Assembly (NCBI GenBank): GCA_017979445.1
Contig: JADQWC010000560.1
Span: forward strand, 1 to 64,000
DNA length: 64,000 bases
Source: Akebia trifoliata
Lineage: Eukaryota; Streptophyta; Magnoliopsida; Ranunculales; Lardizabalaceae
Direction of reading: 5' to 3'
Shown one piece after another: positions 1-11,985 of this stretch. Position numbers and translations under genes: made by a program. Below the pieces are notes generated by a model. That model was not told the DNA's origin, ran no database searches, and saw only the letters and a program-made list of their open reading frames with translations. Positions within the stretch are counted from its first letter, which is position 1. Every line of letters starts with the position of its first letter.

Positions 1-322
1 GGAAATTCACGTTTCTATTGCAAATATAAGATCTTACCTTAGTCAATGGGATGACTTCAACTTTCAATTTATCAGGAGAAAATCAAGTGTTTTCAGTGGT
101 TGAAGATAACTTAGATAAGGGCATTTAAAGTCATTTTTTACCAGTTTGTATGAAAAGACCATGGTCAGGAAAAATAATTTCGATTTGGATTATTTATTAA
201 CTCTCAATATAGTAATTGAGAAATCTTTTTAAAATATGCTGGTCCCTGTAATTTTCCACTAATTATGTATAGTTCTCATAATTTCCCCTAAATTTAATGA
301 TGCTCAACTATAGTGAGTGAGT

Positions 323-348
323 GAGAGAGAGAGAGAGAGAGAGAGAGA
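323..348. repeat. (GA)n microsatellite
   Basis: A run of about 13 GA dinucleotides, preceded by GTGAGTGAGT. It lies downstream of the 3' end of the broken beta-glucosidase. No function is implied. The rest of 1-505 shows no gene. Confidence 0.9.
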
Positions 349-505
349 TTATTGTTGCAACTATGAGAACCACTTAACAACAAATTGCCAAAGTCAGCTT
401 TATTTTCAATAAGTAACAAACAGAGAACAAGAAACTAGTTCCATGAGTCACCGTTGGAACCCCAGTACACCTTATTACATTCCATCTCATGATAATGTTT
501 TCGAC

Positions 506-2641
506 CTAATTTGTGTTGGTTTCGACGGGCTTCTCCAAGAACTTTGTCATCCATTCCACAGATTTTTTGGGGATTTTTTCGAAATTATCATAATTTATGT
601 AGTTAAGCCCTAAGCAGACATCATAGCCACCTCCCAATTCCACAACGTCTATCATAGACCATACGATGTACGATTTCACATTCGCACCCAAACTATAACA
701 CACAAACAAACAAACAAAAATTCATAATAATATTTTGATCTTCAACATTAATAGAAGAAAATATATAAGAATCCTCTGGAAAGGAAAGGTCTTGATTAAG
801 CCTCATAGCATCTTTAACTGCCTTGAGATGAGTATTAATGAACGTGATTCGATAACCATCATTTGTTACTACGTGATTAGGTGTCTGAACATCAGCGCAC
901 CCTGCATTTACCATTGAAAATTCTCTAGTCATAAACATAAATCTAATCCAAACTATTTGATTTGTGGATCAATAAATTAAATATCATCAACTAACCATTC
1001 TCAGTGATGTAAATTGGAGTGTTGCCGTAGTGTTCCTTCAACTTTAATAGCCCTTCTCTTAGCCCATCCGGCGCATTGTAAATTTCATCGACAATCTACA
1101 TAATGAAATAATTAGAATTAGACACAACTTATAATTTTCATACTAACTTTCTTACCGATTGCTATTTTAATTAAGAAATCAAAATCTTTAAAAAACTATG
1201 AAATTAACAGTCATTCTTACTTCATCACCAATATGTTTTCCATCTTTCTCTGCTGTGAGAAAGAAAAACAGTATGAAAAATATATTAGGTAATCTCAACT
1301 ACGCAACCGTTTCGAAACCAAATAAAAAAACTACTTTTTTTTTAAATACAAGTAATTAGAGATATCAGTTAGCTAAATATATAGCATCACCTAATAAATC
1401 CATATATTGGTCCTTATCCATGTCAACAGGTACATAGAACTTATTGGTAGGGATCTAGTATATCTTGAAGTATAGTAATTGACTCCAACAAAATCATATG
1501 CTCTTTTAATTAGTTCTTTCTCTGCTGCTATGAATTCTGGAAGTCTATCCCTCACCAAAATTTTAACTATAAAAGGGTAATCTCCATACACAAATGGTTC
1601 CACAAACCTAATTAACATTATTATTAAATAAAAAGATTAGTGGATTTTAAATTTTTATTAAAACGACATACATGATTAAGCTTGAATGTGATAATTCAAA
1701 ATATTCATTCCGAAGTTCGAATAGAGTCACTAACAAATCTGTATGGAAGGCAAAGGCTCTATCTACTGCTTCTTTATCTATTTTGGAGTCTTCTATATAC
1801 AACTCCATCCATATAAGGCTTACCGTCATACCAATTATTCCATCTTGAGTAGCTTGAAAAATAATTGATCACAAAAAGACCAATAGAAAAAAATATAATA
1901 AATCATTTACAATAAAAATGAAATTTATTATTGTAAATAACACACATAATCTTAAATACGATTTTTGATTTGTTTTTATTTTTTTGTGAAGCTTATACCT
2001 ATTAAGATTGCTAAATGCAACTACGACAATATCTTTGAAGCTTATACATAATTTCATTCTTCTATCAAATTTAGTTAATTACCTGATAATTATTTTTGTA
2101 ATGTCTAACAACAGTAGCATGGGCCAATATGACGTGTTGGGCAACAATGTAAGGATACCAGGCAAGATCATCTTCTCCCTTAAATCCTCATTGATACCCA
2201 TACTGGGCGTAAACATCCGGTTCATTCATTGTCCCCCGATATTTGACTTTATGTCCAAAATTTTTGAAGCATACGTCACAATAATTTTTGAAATCTTCCC
2301 TGGAAATAGACATAAATTTAACCAAAAATATCAAATCAAATGCTCCAAGATGAATAAATTAAAAAATAGGAGATACATACACAATCTTTCTATCCAAAAA
2401 GCCATTATATTCATTTGCCAAAGCTATCAGTAGGTCCGAATGGAACAATGTCACGAATGGTTGTATCCCTAAAAAATAATTTGAAATAATTTAGTAAATC
2501 ACAATGAAAGGAGAAAAATTCACGTCAAATTACCATTAATATGAAGAACTATTTATCTTTACCATTTGTGATTAATTCATCTATGAGATTGTTGTAGAAG
2601 TCGATACCCTTTTGGTTTACTTCCCCCCTACCTGCTGCAAG
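506..2641 (-). pseudogene. Glycoside hydrolase family 1 beta-glucosidase, N-terminally incomplete and broken
   Basis: Several minus-strand exons match plant beta-glucosidases (GH1 enzymes that release glucose from glycosides). Approximate exons in gene order are 2641-2574 (GIDFYNNLIDEL), 2470-2395 (IQPFVTLFH), 2300-2098 (TMNEP, with the acid/base Glu), 1860-1740 (SKIDKEAVDRAF), 1620-1450 (YDFVGVNYYTS), 1252-1222, 1095-996 (PIYITENG, with the nucleophile Glu), 901-802 and 692-506 (GANVKSYIVWSM, stop at 506). Both catalytic Glu are kept. Damage is clear: an in-frame TGA at 2190-2188 after the NEP exon starts, FHSD where FHWD is usual, and a GC instead of GT after the exon ending at 802. The first exons (signal peptide, SAYQ..EGA, SISWSR) are missing. 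They may have been lost, or they may lie beyond G1, which inserted upstream at 3514. The family assignment is firm; exon borders are by eye. Confidence 0.88.
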
Positions 2642-3514
2642 ACCCAAAGCCAAACATGTTAATAAATGGGGAATATATTTGTAATTGTTATTATAGTATT
2701 TGGCTATAGTCCATAGGGTTGAAGGGTAAAGCTCCATTTCAAAAAATAAAAATAAAAATTATGACACGAGTTTTGATCAATTATTGAGAAAGATTACTGA
2801 TCTGCTCACAAATAATGAACTTTGAAATACCCTATGTTGTGTTTCATGTTATTTTTATATTCAAAAATCTCAAAAATGTTTTCTCCTTTAGAGGATACAT
2901 ACAAAATTATTATTTCCTCCTTTAGAGGATAGATAAAAAATGAAGTTTCCTCTTTTAGATAATTGACTTTCTATTTATAAAAGATACAAATATTAATAAA
3001 ATTCTCAAGAGATATCCAAGAGATCCTATTGTCTAGGTCTCTTGGTGTGGTCGTACACTAAGGATTCACTATGGTTTAATATATGAACTGTCTCCAAAGC
3101 CTTTTTGTAGCAGAAGTTGGTGGCATATGATCTATTATCTTTTCCTCGTCATTTATGAATATGTATCCTAGCTTGACAGAAGGTACTTGATATGTTCCAC
3201 GACTTGCACTACATTTTGAGCATACAAAAAATGAATTACAATCGTAGATCCTACAAAAAGACATCGAAACTAACGGATGAGGGAACTCACTAAGTACATG
3301 TACAGAAGACATGACTCTAGTCATATGGGATAATCATGAGGAATATTGGTCAAGATAGACCGTAGCTAGAGGAATGCAACCTCACATTATATAAATATGT
3401 CTCTTAGGCCGCCTTGCATTTGAAACTGACCAAACTTCTTCAACAAACTCTATCACTATTGATAATGCATATAAGATCCCTTTCATTTATATAATGAATA
3501 TTAATTATGGAACT
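2642..3514. other. Host flank with no recognisable gene
   Basis: This is the upstream side of the beta-glucosidase fragment up to the G1 insertion point. It is AT-rich. An open frame of 82 codons at 3324-3076 on the minus strand resembles no family I know, and I find no further GH1 exon. The five bases before the G1 LTR, GAACT (3510-3514), are the candidate target duplication; its partner lies outside the window. Confidence 0.6.
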
Positions 3515-4103
3515 TGTGCGGTCGGAATCCGGTGGACAGTTCTGATGGTCTCAACCCGCACTGATCTGAGGTCATTCCTAGCGCCTCCCTCATCGTGGTG
3601 GTGTGGTACCTACCACAGACACTCCTACGCTTAAATTAGAGAAGCAAAGGAATAGTAATCAGTATTAACTAGCTCTCGAACTCTCCAGTCCCCCCCTTAA
3701 TAGTGCTTACTGTGCTATTTAACCCCCTTACCTTACCCTAGGGTTTCCCCCTCTATAGGCTGCAATCATGGGATTTCTACTGGTTCTGCGGGATGATTTA
3801 CCTAATCAGGATATTCTAGATCGATCGATCTTATTTGCAGAGATCCCCTCTGGGATTTACGTGCACGCAACAGTATTACAATCTTCTCGAAGTCTGCCCT
3901 GCCCTACCTGGCAAAACTGGCTTTGCTTATTGCTACGCTGCCCTACTACCCGGAGTAGGGAGATACATGCTCTGACCTATCTTGGTTGCTGGACAGCGCC
4001 TCATAGGCTAATCTAGCCTCATAACCTAATCTGTGTCAGGTACCACTTAACCAACTTGGACACATGTAGGATTACAATTGTTATGCAATTATTTCCCTTT
4101 ACA
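3515..4103 (-). repeat. G1 3' LTR (589 bp)
   Basis: Begins TGTGCGGTC and ends CCTTTACA on the plus strand, giving the TG...CA ends expected of an LTR. It matches 48341-48809 along its first 470 bases, for example the shared blocks GAATCCGGTGGA and CTCTATAGGCTGCAATCATG. The boundary at 4103 is set by the pyrimidine-rich plus-strand stretch that follows, the complement of a polypurine tract. Confidence 0.85.
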
Positions 4104-4117
4104 ATCACCCCCTCTTG
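4104..4117 (-). other. G1 polypurine tract
   Basis: The plus strand reads ATCACCCCCTCTTG, so the element's own strand reads CAAGAGGGGGTGAT directly before the 3' LTR. This is the position and composition of the primer for second-strand DNA synthesis. Confidence 0.75.
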
Positions 4118-4739
4118 AATAGGTGCAAGATTTCTTCGTCTCCTCGAGACGTAATTCTATTTTTTTACTGGCTATTTAAGCCTTTCATAATTACACCTAC
4201 TACTTTCGAATCAACACATTCAATGTGACATCGTTTTGAATCTCTATCAACCGCTCAGATGGATTCCTCTTCATCTATATCCGTCCACCTGTCCCTTAGC
4301 CTTTCTGCACTACCCCCAATTTGCGACACTTCGACTAGACTCAAACTATCCTCTCAAGCATACGTATTCATTTGCGTCTTCTTATAAATGATAGACTTAG
4401 TGCATTCTTCGTCTGCTATCCTGCTGAAACTCTAAAAATTCATCTTTGTGCTTTCCTGCAAAGATTCATTCTCTTACTCTTTCTACTTTGTTGCAGCAGT
4501 TACCACTTTACTTTGAAGTAATTTATCCCTCTCTCTATCTGTTCACTACCTTTTCCACACTTGGCCTTCAAATGGTTGTCACTGCATCCCAACTTCGACG
4601 AAGCCTGTACATTCCTATTTCGGTGCACATTCGGGTTGGCAATGATTCTGATGCCCCTAGCGACTGTCACTAAGGAAAAATCTTTGTCTATGCTGGCCAA
4701 ATCAAGGCCAGTCTTAGTTTCCCTCTCTCTGCTTTCCTT

Positions 4740-7080
4740 AGAAAGGTACTGATTAAGATAAACCGGGCCCCTGGTCAAATGTCCAGGAACTACTACCGTC
4801 TGGTGGAGGCTGTGGAAAAGATGGGTGTCACCCCCAATGACTTCCTGTCCCGGTACAAGCTGAAGGTAATTCCCCATCGGTCGGGATTCTACTTGCTGTC
4901 CTCCAAAAGTGCGACAGTGGCTCTGACCCCTTCCCCCCCAAGTTCTGATAAAGGGTGGCATAAAGACACCCTTTATATTTCTGGGGATTGGGAATTTTCC
5001 CCTGGCACTCCCCGTGAGGGATTCATAGTCCCCCAATCCTTCTAGGGTAATGCTGCCTTTCGGCTACTATTTGAAGCCTACTTTTTTTTTACTTTGTCTA
5101 TGCTTTGAACTATTTTTATAACTATTTTTCTTCTTTTTAAGCAGAATCTTCCGCTTTGGTAGCTGCGGAGGCTAGGAAGATACAATGCAGAACATCCGAA
5201 GATCGTAGGCCAGAGGCAGTGGACCTCGAACCAGGGTTGTAAAGAGAGCAATGGTGGACGATCTTCTAGGTGATGTCCTTCGGCCACCTGCATAATGAGC
5301 TCTTTCTAGCCATTCCATGGAGGGTCTTGATCCACTTTCATCAACTCCACGATAAAGGGATCCCAGTCATCCGCTTCTTCCCTCCAGATTACTAAGCTCA
5401 GATCGTTTGATCCATTTTGAATAGCACGGTTTTCCTTCTAGGATTCTGTCAGGATCCTCCGACGCTATGAACATCGACCTCTCAGAGTTCCCTCTTTTCG
5501 TTGCCACCAGAACTGTATTTCCCACTATTTCAGCCAAGAAGCGAAGGAAAAAAGAGAAGCCACGCCTCCCATGGTACCAGCCTTTTTAGAGAGGTTAGGC
5601 AACTAGCTTTGTCGTCTAGGAAACCTACTGCCCTTGCTCCCGTCTTTACTTCTATTGTGGTCACCACTAGTGCTACTACTAGTGTCGTTGCTGCTTCTAC
5701 ATAGCTTCATGAGGAGATTCAGGTAGAAGCAAGGCAAATTTTTCCCACCACTAGGGAGGACAGCCCGGTTCTTCCTCTTCGATAGTGAAAAAAGTGTCGG
5801 TCGGTCAGGAAGAATCTGAGGAGTCCTTCCCCTTCTGAGAGGTCTGAGGGTGAGGGCCCCCTACTGTGCAAGACCCCCTTGGAAGAGGCTGTCTTTGCTT
5901 GGATGGACCGCAGAGCCTACTCCAAGTTGGAAACGAAGGTAACCTCTTTCGACCCCCTTGCCACGTCCACAATAAAGGTTGCTGGATTAAGGACCCTGTA
6001 ACCACTGCTTTCTTGCTCTCCCAGTCCATTTCTCCTATGGATTGGGACATTGCTGACCAGACTAATGTTGACTTGGGCTCCGGTCGCTTCGTCCATGGCC
6101 TTCATTAGGTAACTATTGCTCTAACTGCCCTACTCAACTACTTTATGATATTTGTGTTCTAAAATACTTTTATTACTTCGTAAGCTCAAATTTATGGAAC
6201 CATAGCCCTCATGAAGTGGTGTGAGGCTGAAAATTGAGTAGCTACCCTGGCTAGAGAGTAAGACAAGAAAATAATTATGCTCCAGGCTGAGCTGGCCACT
6301 TCTAACCAATTTTTCCAAAAGGCTAGAGAGGAGATGGAGGCTAACTTGGCCCAATTCTCCAAGGCTAACCTAGCTTTGAAGACATCCAACAAAAGGCTGA
6401 TAGATCTCCAGGATATTCTACAATTGGAGCTGGCCAGCTACAAGAAGAGAGTGCAACAAAAAGATGCAGAGCTCCGAGACAAAGTTCAATAACAAGAACT
6501 CGAGCTGAACTCCCTCAGAACAAGTGTTGATTCAGTCAGGGCTACTCAGGCAAAGAGGATGAGACTGAGACAAGGAAGCATCTGGGGTAACTACAGGCCC
6601 AATACTCTCGACTGGTAGAGGAATCTTCTATAAAAGCCTACCATAAAGGCTCTGAGGCTACTCGACTTTAGTACAAAGAGGACAGGGATGACGAAAAGGA
6701 CTTGGACGATACTCCCGAGGTAGCTCCTATCTAGGATGCTCCTTGGACTGGACATTATGGGCACGATCCCCCTTCTAGCTAAATGAAGAGGGGAATCCCA
6801 TTGCCATCCTCAATCGAGTACTTGGTGATCTTATGGAGGCTGGTGCTACCTTAGAATTGAATCCTGTCCAAACAACGGATTCTTCAGCTCAGCCAATCGA
6901 TTCACCCCCTGTCCAACCGTCCATTCTGGTCATTGATGTGGACCAAGATGGAGTCGTTGATCCCTTTAGCACTACTGTTGAGACAGACCTTCCTGTTGTC
7001 CCTACTTCCAGGGATGACGCTCCTACTTCCACTACCCAGCCTTCTTCCTCGACTAGTCAACCTCCCTCTCATTTGTATTT
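4740..7080 (+). pseudogene. G1 antisense extra ORF: putative gypsy-type transposon protein with coiled coil
   Basis: A degenerate ORF runs opposite to gag-pol between pol and the 3' LTR. The clearest part (4779-5045) reads YYRLVEAVEKMGVTPNDFL, then GFYLLSSKS, KGWHKDTLYISGDWEF and VPQSF. The pattern of a tryptophan-rich stretch followed by (F/Y)(Y/V)(I/V)SGDWEF is what I know from the 'putative gypsy type transposon' family (PF04195). Farther on, 6277-6492 encodes a charged heptad-rich stretch (REEMEANLAQF, KRLIDLQDILQLELA) typical of the coiled-coil part of these proteins. 6833-7080 is rich in Ser, Thr and Pro and may be its tail. Stops and frame changes separate the parts; some may be introns. 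Its role in the element is unknown. The minus-strand frame over 4500-5036 is a shadow. Confidence 0.6.
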
Positions 7081-7309
7081 TCTTTTAACTATTAAAGAAA
7101 ATTTACACTTACCGTCACTTTTACAATTTTTTTTTTTGTCTTCTCTCTTATCACTTATGTTCTGCTGACTATATTGTTTACATGCATGCTGGTTGAAACG
7201 ACCCATACATACACTAAGCTGTTAAGGGACTCACTACTGCTTTGTATTAACAATTAGCTTATTCAACAGCAAAACTGCTTAAACATGCACTGATCATACA
7301 TTGCTCAAC

Positions 7310-7590
7310 TCACTCTGCTACAATTTACTCAAGTATACTTTGTTCAATACTCAGTCCAAGCACACTGTAAACTACTCAAGGCTACTCTGACTGCACATTG
7401 TAAACTGCTCAAGCATACTTTGCTCAACACTCAATCCAAGCATGCTGCAAACTGCTCAAGCCTGCTCTGACTGCACATTGCAAACTGCTCAAGCATATTT
7501 TGCTCAACACTCAGTCCAAGCACACTGTAAACTACTCAAGCCTGCTTTAATGCACACTGCAAACTGCTCAAGCATACTTTCCTCTACTTT
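7310..7590 (-). repeat. G1 tandem repeat, period about 80 bp
   Basis: About 3.5 copies of a unit containing CACATTG(T/C)AAACTGCTCAAGC and CTCAACACTCA(A/G)TCCAAGCA. The block CTGCACATTG recurs at 7391 and 7471. It lies between the antisense ORF and the next array. Confidence 0.8.
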
Positions 7591-7629
7591 ACTTCCCCCC
7601 AGGTTCTACCTAAAGTAAATTTTACTTTT

Positions 7630-8262
7630 TGTAGAACCTTTATAGGGCTAATGTTGCAAACAGTTCTTTGAGCCACTGTCCTTGAAGAAGGCTCTAACTC
7701 TTCTTATATTTTCAACAATAAAACAATATGCACTGAGCTAACCCTACAAACAACTATTTGAGTCATTGTCCTTGAAAAAGGCTTTGACTCAGCTTATATT
7801 CTCAATTATAAAATAGTCTGCACCAAGCTAACCCTGCAAACGACTATTTGAGTCAATGTCCTTAAAGAAGGCTTTGACTTTGCTTACATTCTCAACTATG
7901 AAACAGTCTACATCGAGATAACCCTACAAACAGTTATTTGAGTCACTATCCTTAAAGAAGGCTTTGACTTTACTTACATTCTCAACTATAAAACAGTTTG
8001 CACCGAGCTAACCTTGCAAACAACTATTTGAGTCATTGTCCTTAAAGAATGTTCTGATTCTACTTACATTCTCAACTATGAAACAGTTTGCACCGAGCTA
8101 ACCCTGCAAATGGCTATTTAAGTCAATGTCCTTGAAGAAGGCTCTAACTCTGCTTACATTATCAACTATGAAATAGTCTGCACCGAACTAACCTTGTAAA
8201 TGGCTATTTAAGTCATTGTCCTTGAAGAAGGCTCTGACTCTACTTACATTCTCAACTATAAT
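7630..8262 (-). repeat. G1 tandem repeat, period 90 bp, about 7 copies
   Basis: Each unit carries a core like GAGTCA...GTCCTTGAAGAAGGCT..TGACTC followed by CTTACATTCTCAACTAT and GAAACAGTCTGCACCGAGC. The core is an inverted repeat: outer arms GAGTCA/TGACTC and an inner CCTT-GAAG-AAGG. See findings. Confidence 0.88.
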
Positions 8263-8295
8263 CATTCAACTAACTTTTTGACTAGTGAACTCATG

Positions 8296-8700
8296 ATAGA
8301 GTAAGACCCCGACCAACTTCTTACTCTGCCAACGAGGGCAGAGAAAACCTACGTAGGTCCAGATCCCGGCTGGATTCACACGAAAATTGTCATTCATACT
8401 AGAGCTAAGTCCCGACCAACTTCTTGCTCTGCCAATGAAGGTAGATAAGAACCATGTAGGCTTAAATCCCGACTGGATTCCACTGAAACATCCTTGAAAC
8501 TCATGACAAAGTAGGACCCAGACTAGCTTCTTGTTCTGCCAACGAGGGCAGAGAAGACCCACATAGGTTCGGATCCCGGTTGAATCTACATGGCTATTGT
8601 TACTCATGTTAGAGTTGGATCCCAACCAGTTTCTTACTCTTCTAAGAAGACAGAGAAAACCCACGTAGGTCCGGATCCTGGCTGGATCCCCCTCTGAAGC
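8296..8700 (-). repeat. G1 tandem repeat, period about 105 bp, 4 copies
   Basis: Four units, each with (C/T)CGACCAACTTCTT, then a CTCTGCC..GGCAGAG inverted repeat (8324-8343, 8427-8446, 8534-8553 and a diverged copy near 8637), then GTAGGTCCGGATCCCGG. The open frame on the minus strand here exists only because the repeat unit lacks stops. This array directly follows the end of pol. Confidence 0.88.
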
Positions 8701-8745
8701 TTAGCCCTACAACCACATCTGAAAGACAAACACGGCAAAAACATT

Positions 8746-10290
8746 TATTAATAATATATTTTTAAATTACATGCATTCCATGGTTTAGGCAACTCCTAAC
8801 CTGTCATTGTGAGTAAGTAAGAAACTCCCTTCTGGCCCATTCTTGCCATTCTATAGGGCCCTTCCCAATTTGCTCCTAGCTTGTCACTATTCAACTCTTT
8901 CGTGTTCTGGAATACTCGTCGCAACACTAAATCGCCTTCCTGAAACTGTCAATGACTAATTTTTTTATTGAAGTAACTCTGTAGTTTCTTGTGGTAATGC
9001 TCTAGTCTGACTAATGTTGCATCTCGCTTTTCTTCCAAACAGATCCAATTCTACAACCAACTGTTAGTTATTTCCCTCAGACTCCATTACCTTGGTCCTC
9101 GTAGTGGGAAAGTTATTCTCTATGGGATCACAGCTTCCATTCCGTAAGCTATGACAAATGGGGACATTCTCGTGATGTTCTAATATTTATCTTGTAAGCT
9201 CACAAAACTCTATGCAAAACTGACGTCCACCTACCCTTGGTTTCCCCTAATTTCTTTTTCAAAATAGCACCTTGCTCATAGCTTCGGCTTGCCTGTTACC
9301 CTGAGGGTACTGAGATGTAGAGAACACCTGTTTTATCTCATATTCATTGCAAAACTCTATTATTTGTTCCACTTTAAACTGCCTTCCGTTGTTGGAAACT
9401 ATGGTGCACGACAAACCGAATTTGCAAATAATGTTTTCTTAGAGGAACTTTTGAACTTCTTGCTGCTGAATTCTGGTCAAAGGGGGCACTTCTGCCCACT
9501 TAGTAAAATAATATGTCGCTACCAGCAAGAAGGTAAGATTGCCTGGTGTCCTGAGCATCGGGCCTACTAAGTCAATCTCCCACTGGGCGAATGGCCATGG
9601 ACTGATAAGGGAGTGAAGCTGTACTGCTGGTTACCGAATTATCTTCCCATGCCTCTGACAACAATCACAATATCGGACAAATAACGTTGCATCTTTTAGC
9701 AAGTAGGGCCAGAAATAACCTTGAGAGAGTATTTTCTGTGCTAAAGTTCTCTTCCCTAAGTGGTTCCCACAGTCACCCTTGTGGATCTCTCTTAAAACTT
9801 TTCTTGCTTCCTCCGGAGCTAGGCATTGTAGGAGTAGCCCCTCCACGAACTTCCTGTACAAAGTCTTATCTAGAATCGTATATCTATCGGTCCTACTCTT
9901 GACTTGTAAGGCCTCCTTCGAGTTGTTGGACAGCTACCCCTACTGTAAGTAAGCTAGGATCAAACTTATCCATCGCTGGTCACTTTCAACCACTACCAAA
10001 TTAGGCAATCCAAGCTCGTCTATTGACATGCATTCCTAGAAGCTCAATGGTAGTTCTCTCTTGTTATGCCTAGCCAACATCGTAGTGATATAGGCCAGAG
10101 CGTTTGCATACCTGTTATCTGTCCGTGGTATGTGCTCCACCCTGATGTCTCCCATTAGATGCATATCAGTTCTGATTTTGTCAAGATAGAGTTACATCTG
10201 ATGATATTGAGCCTCAAACGTCCCATTGATGTGGTTGACCACTAACTATGAGTCGCTATAGACCGTGGCCTCAATTACCCCCAGACCTGC
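8746..10290 (-). pseudogene. G1 pol, 3' part: end of RNase H and integrase
   Basis: On the minus strand the sequence starts inside RNase H (VYSDS then NHINGTFEAQYHQM) at 10290. It continues into the integrase zinc-binding domain at 9861-9640 (HKGDCGNH, then YCDCCQRHGK, the H-H-C-C fingers). The integrase core follows: EIDLVGPM with the first catalytic Asp, then VSNNGRQF where the second catalytic Asp is normally in SDNG, then a Glu-bearing GNRQAEAMSK segment. The integrase C-terminal part follows (GANWEGPYRMA) and ends near 8746 after LPKPWNACNLK. Integrase would join element DNA to the chromosome. The Asp-to-Asn change plus stops and shifts show it is inactive. The RNase H N-terminal half and the link to RT are missing at the 10290 junction. 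Confidence 0.85.
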
Positions 10291-11970
10291 TGAAAGCGCC
10301 CTCGATCCGCAGGGTGCACGGATTCACTTTTGACCTTTGAGGTTTGGGAGTTGCCACTTCGTTATTACGGTCTAGGAATCGAACATTGACTCTAAAAGAA
10401 TAAAACAACTAATCTACCAAAAAAAACTAAGTTCGGGGATCAAGTTATGGGATTGGAAGGTGTTAGGCACCAACCCCACCCGACAAACGTCGGTCTCTAC
10501 TAATTCCCAAATAAAACTACATTGCTAACAAGACCGAAATAATAATATAAAAAAATAAAAATGGTTACCTTTTCCAAACGCAACGGTTTTGTTCCCTCAG
10601 ATCTGATAGAAAAATTCCTTGTACAGTATTCATCGCTTCGTTCTGTTGCTGGATCCGATTTCTGATCTCCCAGTTGAGGTATCTTCTTCTTGGATCTGTG
10701 AGTTTTTCAATTTTTTTATTGATTCTAAGGTATTTTACAAGGGTTTTTGGGTGTTTTTTGAGCTAGAGTTGGGGTATGGATGTTAGGTAAGGAGTTGGGA
10801 CTTCAAAATTAGGGTTTATGGAAAGTTAGGGAAGCTTTTTAACCTACTTTTCTAGGGTTTATTTTTTGATACGAAAATATGTTGTAGGGACCCCTTTTTA
10901 TAGATTTTTTTAAGTGCCTTTTAGATAGAGTTAATGTTTAATTATAATTTTTTTAGAGAGAATTATTGTTTAATTATAATTGTTTTAGGTAGAGTTATTA
11001 TTTAATTAAGATTGTTTTAAATAGAGTTATTATTTAATTAGAACTCTATTAGGATTTTGACTTTCAGTCTCACTTGATTGACTTTAAGATTTTGACTTTA
11101 GTCTTACTTGATTGACTTTAATATCTTGACTTTAGTCTTATTTGATTGACTTTAAGATCTTGAATTTAGTCTTACTTGATTGACTTTAAGATTTTGGAGA
11201 AATCCATTTTATTATATCTTTAATTCTTTGGGCCCTAGATAGAGGGGTCCTTTAATAAATATCTGGGCAACCATCAACAATTTTGCCTGAGAGCCTAATT
11301 GATCGATTTTTTTGGTTCAAATTTTCAAATTAATTTTATTAATGTTTCAGTTTACATTATTTAATATTTTATTTATTAATTTTAGAATTTTTAATTATTA
11401 AAATAGTAAAATTATCGTTTTGCCCTTAGAGAGGATTTTTTGTGCTTTAAGTCGTTTTTCAATGTTCCAAGATGTTTTGGAATCGATTTTTCATAAGAAA
11501 TTCAATGGAAATATTGGTGTTTATCATTTATGAAGTTTTTGGTAGGAAATAATCGTGAACTTTATGAGGGGCATTTTCGTAATTTTGTTAAATTCTATGA
11601 AAATTGGCGAAATAATTTATTTGATTTTGATTTGTTGTTTTATGTGTTTGAATGGGTTTTCCTAAGTGTACTGTTGTCTTTTATGATATTTTGATGTTAG
11701 GGGTATTTTGATAATTTGATCATTTTTTAATGATTTTTATCGTGAAACTTCTTTTTGTTAGAAAAATGATGATTTCTATATTTTTGGGGTTATATTTTCC
11801 TAACGTAGCGTGATTTCTATAGTTTTGTCAGTTCGAGATACCTCATTCGGATTTCTGAAACATATCTGGTAACAAAATAAAGCATTGGAACAATCATCCA
11901 TCATTGGAAACCGTTGCAATTGGGTTGACGAGTTGATTAATCAGGAGAGTGCAAAAATGGGGTGTCTACA
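10291..11970 (-). repeat. A3 3' LTR (1680 bp)
   Basis: Plus-strand ends are TGAAAGCGCCCTCGATCC and GGGGTGTCTACA, the reverse complement of the A1 LTR ends. It contains the family features: a TATAAA-like box near 10905-10897 on the minus strand and, about 330 bases downstream, a GT donor at 10568-10567 (AAAG|GTAACC). It is visibly more diverged from A1 than the A1 LTRs are from each other. Confidence 0.85.
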
Positions 11971-11985
11971 GATGCCCCTCTTTGA
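11971..11985 (-). other. A3 polypurine tract
   Basis: The element strand reads CAAAGAGGGGCATC directly before the LTR. The same tract is found at 38826-38838 (A1), 26131-26145 (B) and 50545-50558 (A2). Confidence 0.8.

Noticed and set aside
4500..5036. 178-codon minus-strand frame
   Set aside because: Shadow of the plus-strand antisense ORF, which has the recognisable GDWEF block; this frame has no family features.
8266..8664. 132-codon minus-strand frame
   Set aside because: It covers the 105-bp tandem repeat after the end of G1 pol, and the peptide simply repeats.
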